Below, in pieces: positions 7,624-10,000 of a stretch of 10,000 bases of DNA (positions within the stretch are counted from its first letter, which is position 1; each line of letters opens with the position of its first letter). This DNA is from Asticcacaulis sp. (GTDB taxonomy: Bacteria; Pseudomonadota; Alphaproteobacteria; Caulobacterales; Caulobacteraceae). The stretch is taken from contig NZ_JAIWNX010000107.1 in the NCBI RefSeq assembly GCF_020217185.1, forward strand, positions 1-10,000. The letters are read 5' to 3'. A model generated the notes under the pieces. That model was not told the DNA's origin. It did no database searches and worked only from the letters and a program-made list of their open reading frames with translations. Made by a program: the position numbers and the translations under genes.

Positions 7624-7654
7624 GACAAGAAAATTAAATGTCTGACAAGATTAA
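7624..7654. repeat. Short direct repeat upstream of ppc
   Basis: GACAAGA occurs at 7624-7630 and again at 7644-7650, starts exactly 20 bp apart (about two helical turns), each followed closely by ATTAA. It lies in the AT-rich part of the 342-bp non-coding region, upstream of the ppc promoter candidate. It could be a paired binding site or chance. There is no known regulator match. Confidence 0.3.
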
Positions 7655-7681
7655 GGAAAAAGCCGTTTAGTTTGAAACATA

Positions 7682-7704
7682 TACCGTATCCGAAGATAGC
7701 GGTA
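7682..7704 (-). terminator. Hairpin terminator candidate after the truncated hemoglobin gene
   Basis: The hairpin begins 4 nt after the stop codon at 7709. The stem is TACCG/CGGTA plus TATC/GATA with one bulged base. On the minus-strand RNA the loop is UUCG closed by C-G, a very stable tetraloop. The bases after it (ATGTTTC on the minus strand) are only weakly T-rich, so this may work as a 3' end stabiliser or a weak terminator. Confidence 0.5.
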
Positions 7705-7708
7705 ACAC

Positions 7709-8092
7709 TCAGCGCAACATTTCGTTCATCGCCTGCGCCGCCTGAAACGACTGACCGATGCGCCAGGCCTTTTCACGCAGCGCCTCGGCACGCGGCGCGT
7801 CGAACACCTCAGCCGTCGTTTCGGCCCACAGGTCGAGCCAGCGATCAAAATGCTGACGTTTCAGCGGCAGGGCCAGATGTTTGGGCAGGGGCCGCCCCTT
7901 GAAGACCGGCATGTCCGGGCGCGGGCCATTCATCACCATGCTCCAGAAGGCGGTCAGCATGTCAAAATGCGCCGGCCAGTCGTCAACGGCGGCTTCAAAC
8001 ACCGGCCCCAGCAGAGTATCCCTGCGCGCCCGCTCATAGAAGCGTTCGACCAGACGGCGCAGGTCAGCGGGGGCAAAGGTCGGATCGGTCAT
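7709..8092 (-). CDS. Group III truncated hemoglobin
   Basis: This 127-residue heme protein is of the truncated (2-on-2) globin family, group III. The N-terminal FYERARRDTLLGPVF (18-32) and WPAHFDMLTAFWSMV (39-53) blocks are typical. By spacing I assign Tyr B10 = Y19, His E7 = H42, proximal His F8 = H72 in PLPKHLALP, and Trp G8 = W85 in HFDRWLDLW. This combination fits group III. It has no signal peptide or membrane segment, so it is cytoplasmic. The family binds oxygen and nitric oxide, but its physiological role is poorly settled, and the neighbours do not reveal it. The ATG at 8092 is preceded by TAAGAG about 7 bases upstream. It is transcribed divergently from the 8246-8863 gene and sits upstream of ppc, from which a hairpin and a 342-bp spacer separate it. 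CtrA-like TTAA boxes lie just upstream of the start. Confidence 0.9.
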   Translation of the reverse strand: MTDPTFAPADLRRLVERFYERARRDTLLGPVFEAAVDDWPAHFDMLTAFWSMVMNGPRPDMPVFKGRPLPKHLALPLKRQHFDRWLDLWAETTAEVFDAPRAEALREKAWRIGQSFQAAQAMNEMLR

Positions 8093-8245
8093 AGCTAACT
8101 CTTAACACGTCTTAACCGCACTCCCTCACCAAATGCTAAAGCCTGTGCGTTAGGGTCGGGTCTGGCGCCTGAGCGGTTAACACCCGCCACGCCTTAGCGC
8201 CATGTGACAAATCACCCGCGTACAGTTTGCGTCAAAGGAACTAAG
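8093..8245. promoter_or_regulatory. Divergent regulatory spacer with TTAA boxes
   Basis: This spacer separates the starts of the truncated hemoglobin (minus) and the 205-residue protein (plus). TTAA (8102-8105), six bases, then TTAAC (8112-8116) resembles the caulobacterial CtrA motif TTAA-N7-TTAAC but is one base short. TTAACCGC (8112-8119) and GCGGTTAA (8173-8180) form an 8-bp inverted repeat 53 bp apart. AAAGGAA at 8234-8240 is the ribosome site of the plus-strand gene. I could not identify clear -35/-10 pairs for either gene. Confidence 0.35.
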
Positions 8246-8863
8246 ATGGCCAAGGCTGTTTTCCATCGAAATCAACGTGTTTATGTCGAGCCCGTCGGCA
8301 CCTGGGCCATGATCGAACAGGTAAAGCCGGTGTGGGTCGCGGGCTTTGAGGAACCGATCCGCGTCACCTATGACTGCGGTCTGGGGCGCGATTTCCGCGC
8401 CGAGGAACTGACGGCGGAAACCGAGATCGAGGCGGCACCGGGCGAAGCGCCGGGCAAGACGCCGTGGCGGCTGATGCGGGCGCGCAACCGCGTGCAGGCC
8501 GTCGAAGATTGCGCCCACCATCCCTATCCGGGCACCTATCCGGTGGTCGTCACCGACCCCAATGACTGGGGTGGCTGGCGCGTGCCGGGGGCCGAATACG
8601 ACCGCGATCCGGCTTTGATCGAAATGCAGGCGCGCCTGATTACGGCGGCCCCGCGCTTTTTCAATCTGGCCCGCGAACTGAGCGACTATGTGAAAAGCGA
8701 TGACACCCCGGCCCTGCCGGAGCCCCTGCTGCGCATCGCACGCCGCTTTGAGCAACTGCGCCGCGTGATTGAAACGCCGCCGCCCGACACCCAGACGCGC
8801 CCGATGGAGCCCCAGATTGAGCCCCAGCCGGAACCGGAAATCAGCGCCACCGCCGCGGAATGA
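8246..8863 (+). CDS. Uncharacterised 205-residue protein
   Basis: I do not recognise this protein. It is 205 residues, soluble, with no signal peptide, membrane span or cysteine cluster. The N-terminal part (about 8-56: RNQRVYVEPVGTW, EPIRVTYDCGLGRDFRAEEL) looks like a small beta-rich fold. The middle has a distinctive DPNDWGGWRVPGAEYDRDP stretch (104-122). An Arg/Leu-rich helical segment (about 135-176) is followed by a Pro/Glu/Gln-rich, probably disordered tail (177-205). The strong GC preference at third codon positions supports real coding. The ATG at 8246 has AAAGGAA at 8234-8240. An upstream in-frame ATG at 8204 lacks a good ribosome site and would add 14 unlikely residues. It is monocistronic, ending at the strong terminator 8868-8915, and divergent from the truncated hemoglobin. 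Confidence 0.8.
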   Translation: MAKAVFHRNQRVYVEPVGTWAMIEQVKPVWVAGFEEPIRVTYDCGLGRDFRAEELTAETEIEAAPGEAPGKTPWRLMRARNRVQAVEDCAHHPYPGTYPVVVTDPNDWGGWRVPGAEYDRDPALIEMQARLITAAPRFFNLARELSDYVKSDDTPALPEPLLRIARRFEQLRRVIETPPPDTQTRPMEPQIEPQPEPEISATAAE

Positions 8864-8867
8864 AAAT

Positions 8868-8915
8868 TCCAATCGGTTGCCTACCGAAAATTGGGTAGGG
8901 CCGAATTGGATTTTT
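8868..8915 (+). terminator. Two-tier intrinsic terminator after the 205-residue protein gene
   Basis: The outer stem is TCCAATCGG (8868-8876) with CCGAATTGGA (8901-8910), nine pairs with one bulged A. The inner stem is CCTACC (8880-8885) with GGTAGG (8894-8899) and an 8-base loop. TTTTT follows immediately at 8911-8915. The AAAA at 8863-8866 provides a T-run for the opposite strand, so it could act in both directions. pepN must then have its own promoter downstream or inside this element. Confidence 0.8.
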
Positions 8916-8982
8916 GCAAGACTATGCAAAGATGGACGGCTACTCTGTTGCCGACCTGTTTGCTTTGCGAGACGCCGCGCGC
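8916..8982 (+). other. Probable pepN promoter/leader or N-terminal extension
   Basis: This short stretch lies between the terminator T-run and the preferred pepN start. It is either the pepN promoter and leader, or, if the ATG at 8932 is used, mostly a 17-residue extension. I see no convincing -35/-10 pair. TTGCAA at 8914-8919 is the best -35-like hexamer but has no good partner. Confidence 0.3.
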
Positions 8983-10000
8983 ATGTACCGTACCGATATC
9001 GCCCGCCCCATCCGTCTGACCGATTACCGCGCGCCGGATTTTGCCATCCCTGAAACGCAGTTGGCGTTTGATCTGCACCCGACGCAGACACGGGTGCGGG
9101 CGACCTATCGCATCGAACGACGCGGCGCCGCCGACGCCCCGCTGGTGCTGCTGGGTGAGCGGCTGAGCCTCAAAGCGCTGCGGCTGGATGGCGTTGATCT
9201 GACGCCCGATGCCTATACCCTGTCGCCGGAATGTCTGACCCTCCCCGGCGTGCCCGACCGCTTCACGCTGGAGGTCGAGGTTGAGATCAATCCGCAGGAA
9301 AACAAGACGCTGGAAGGGCTCTACATGTCCTCCGGTCGTTACTGCACGCAGTGCGAGGCCGAAGGCTTTCGCAAGATCGTCTATTTCCCTGATCGCCCGG
9401 ACGTGCTGTCGAAATATACGGTGCGTTTGCGCGCGCCCAAGGCCGGTTTCCCGCGCCTCCTGTCCAACGGCAATCTGATCGACAGCGGCGAAGACGCAGA
9501 TGCCCACTACGCCGTATGGGAAGACCCCTTCCCCAAGCCGGCCTATCTGTTCGCGCTGGTCGTTGGCGAACTGGACGTACTCGAAGACCACTTCGTCACG
9601 ATGTCGGGCCGCACGGTGGCGCTGAAAATCTTTGTCGATCCGGGCATGAGCGCGCGCGCCGCCTACGCCATGGACGCGCTGAAACGCTCGATGCGGTGGG
9701 ACGAAGAGACCTATGGCCGCGAATACGATCTTGACCTGTTCATGATCGTCGCCGTGCGCGATTTCAATTTCGGGGCGATGGAGAACAAGGGGCTCAACAT
9801 CTTCAACGCCTCTCTGTTGCTGGCCGATGCACAAACGGCCACCGATCTCGACTATGAGCGCATCGAAAGCGTTGTGGCGCACGAATATTTCCACAACTGG
9901 TCCGGCAACCGCGTCACCTGTCGCGACTGGTTCCAGTTGTGCCTGAAAGAAGGCCTGACCGTCTTCCGCGATCAGAGCTTCTCCGGCGATCAGCGTGGCC
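8983..10000 (+). CDS. pepN: Aminopeptidase N (M1 family), N-terminal part (continues beyond right edge)
   Basis: These are the first 339 residues of an M1 zinc aminopeptidase of the E. coli PepN type, which removes N-terminal residues from peptides in the cytoplasm. Visible are DYRAPDF (14-20), CTQCEAEGF (121-129), the substrate-anchoring GAMEN (264-268), and the zinc motif HEYFHNW (H300, E301, H304) with the third ligand E323 in LKEGLTVFRDQ, exactly 18 residues after H304. CTQCEAEGF and the similarity to E. coli PepN identify the subfamily, and about 530 residues are missing. The start is uncertain. The frame is open from 8899, and an ATG at 8932 would add 17 residues. I prefer 8983 because its numbering matches E. 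coli PepN within about 3 residues, codons between 8932 and 8982 are unlike the rest (many A/T-ending), and the upstream terminator leaves little room for a promoter. Neither start has a good ribosome site. Confidence 0.93.
   Translation, partial: MYRTDIARPIRLTDYRAPDFAIPETQLAFDLHPTQTRVRATYRIERRGAADAPLVLLGERLSLKALRLDGVDLTPDAYTLSPECLTLPGVPDRFTLEVEVEINPQENKTLEGLYMSSGRYCTQCEAEGFRKIVYFPDRPDVLSKYTVRLRAPKAGFPRLLSNGNLIDSGEDADAHYAVWEDPFPKPAYLFALVVGELDVLEDHFVTMSGRTVALKIFVDPGMSARAAYAMDALKRSMRWDEETYGREYDLDLFMIVAVRDFNFGAMENKGLNIFNASLLLADAQTATDLDYERIESVVAHEYFHNWSGNRVTCRDWFQLCLKEGLTVFRDQSFSGDQRG

Noticed and set aside
7409..7645. Small plus-strand open frame (78 codons) in the ppc upstream region
   Set aside because: The product is Arg-rich with no ribosome site or motif, and the stretch looks like promoter and leader sequence.
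8177..9091. Minus-strand open frame (304 codons) spanning the 205-residue gene and the pepN start
   Set aside because: It crosses a strong terminator and two better-supported plus-strand genes, and codon third-position bias favours the plus strand.
8881..9894. Minus-strand open frame (337 codons) antisense to pepN
   Set aside because: PepN carries GAMEN and HExxH-18-E motifs in the plus strand. The reverse frame is a GC-driven shadow.
1..10000. Mobile element, CRISPR array, toxin-antitoxin, defence system or RNA gene
   Set aside because: I found no tandem spaced repeats, transposase motifs, tRNA-like folds or defence-type proteins. All sizeable genes are core metabolism or small single genes.

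Overview
The window is GC-rich and almost fully coding. Gene content and order resemble a Caulobacterales alphaproteobacterium, perhaps an Asticcacaulis- or Caulobacter-like organism. The evidence is a zwf-pgl-edd-glk Entner-Doudoroff cluster on one strand, an aspartate-sensitive-type PEP carboxylase and alphaproteobacterial-style promoter elements. The genus is inferred from content, not proven. No mobile element, CRISPR array, tRNA or rRNA was seen.

Layout. Positions 1-4474 (minus strand) hold a tightly packed operon read right to left: zwf (GTG start at 4474), pgl (8-nt overlap with zwf), edd (29-nt gap) and glk (6-nt gap, cut by the left edge). Together they take glucose to glucose-6-phosphate (glk), 6-phosphogluconolactone (zwf), 6-phosphogluconate (pgl) and 2-keto-3-deoxy-6-phosphogluconate (edd). 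The KDPG aldolase gene (eda) is not in the window. Positions 4475-4693 carry the operon's control region: a perfect 14-bp palindrome of LacI-family type overlaps the -10 of a good promoter, with a second promoter just downstream. Positions 4694-7366 (minus) hold ppc, the anaplerotic PEP carboxylase, which replenishes oxaloacetate from PEP made by the lower pathway. Positions 7367-7708 are a 342-bp non-coding stretch with a possible ppc promoter, a structured ppc leader and the terminator of the gene upstream.

Positions 7709-8092 (minus) hold a small group III truncated hemoglobin. It is divergent, across a 153-bp spacer, from a plus-strand conserved-looking protein of unknown function (8246-8863). 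That gene ends in a strong two-tier intrinsic terminator (8868-8915). After it, the first part of pepN (M1 aminopeptidase N) runs off the right edge.

The window is mostly ordinary central metabolism, and I did not find a convincing new biological system. The items most worth checking are the zwf operator/promoter arrangement, non-canonical residues in otherwise conserved motifs of Zwf, Pgl and PEP carboxylase, the foldable ppc leader, CtrA-like boxes in the divergent spacer, and the unrecognised 205-residue protein.
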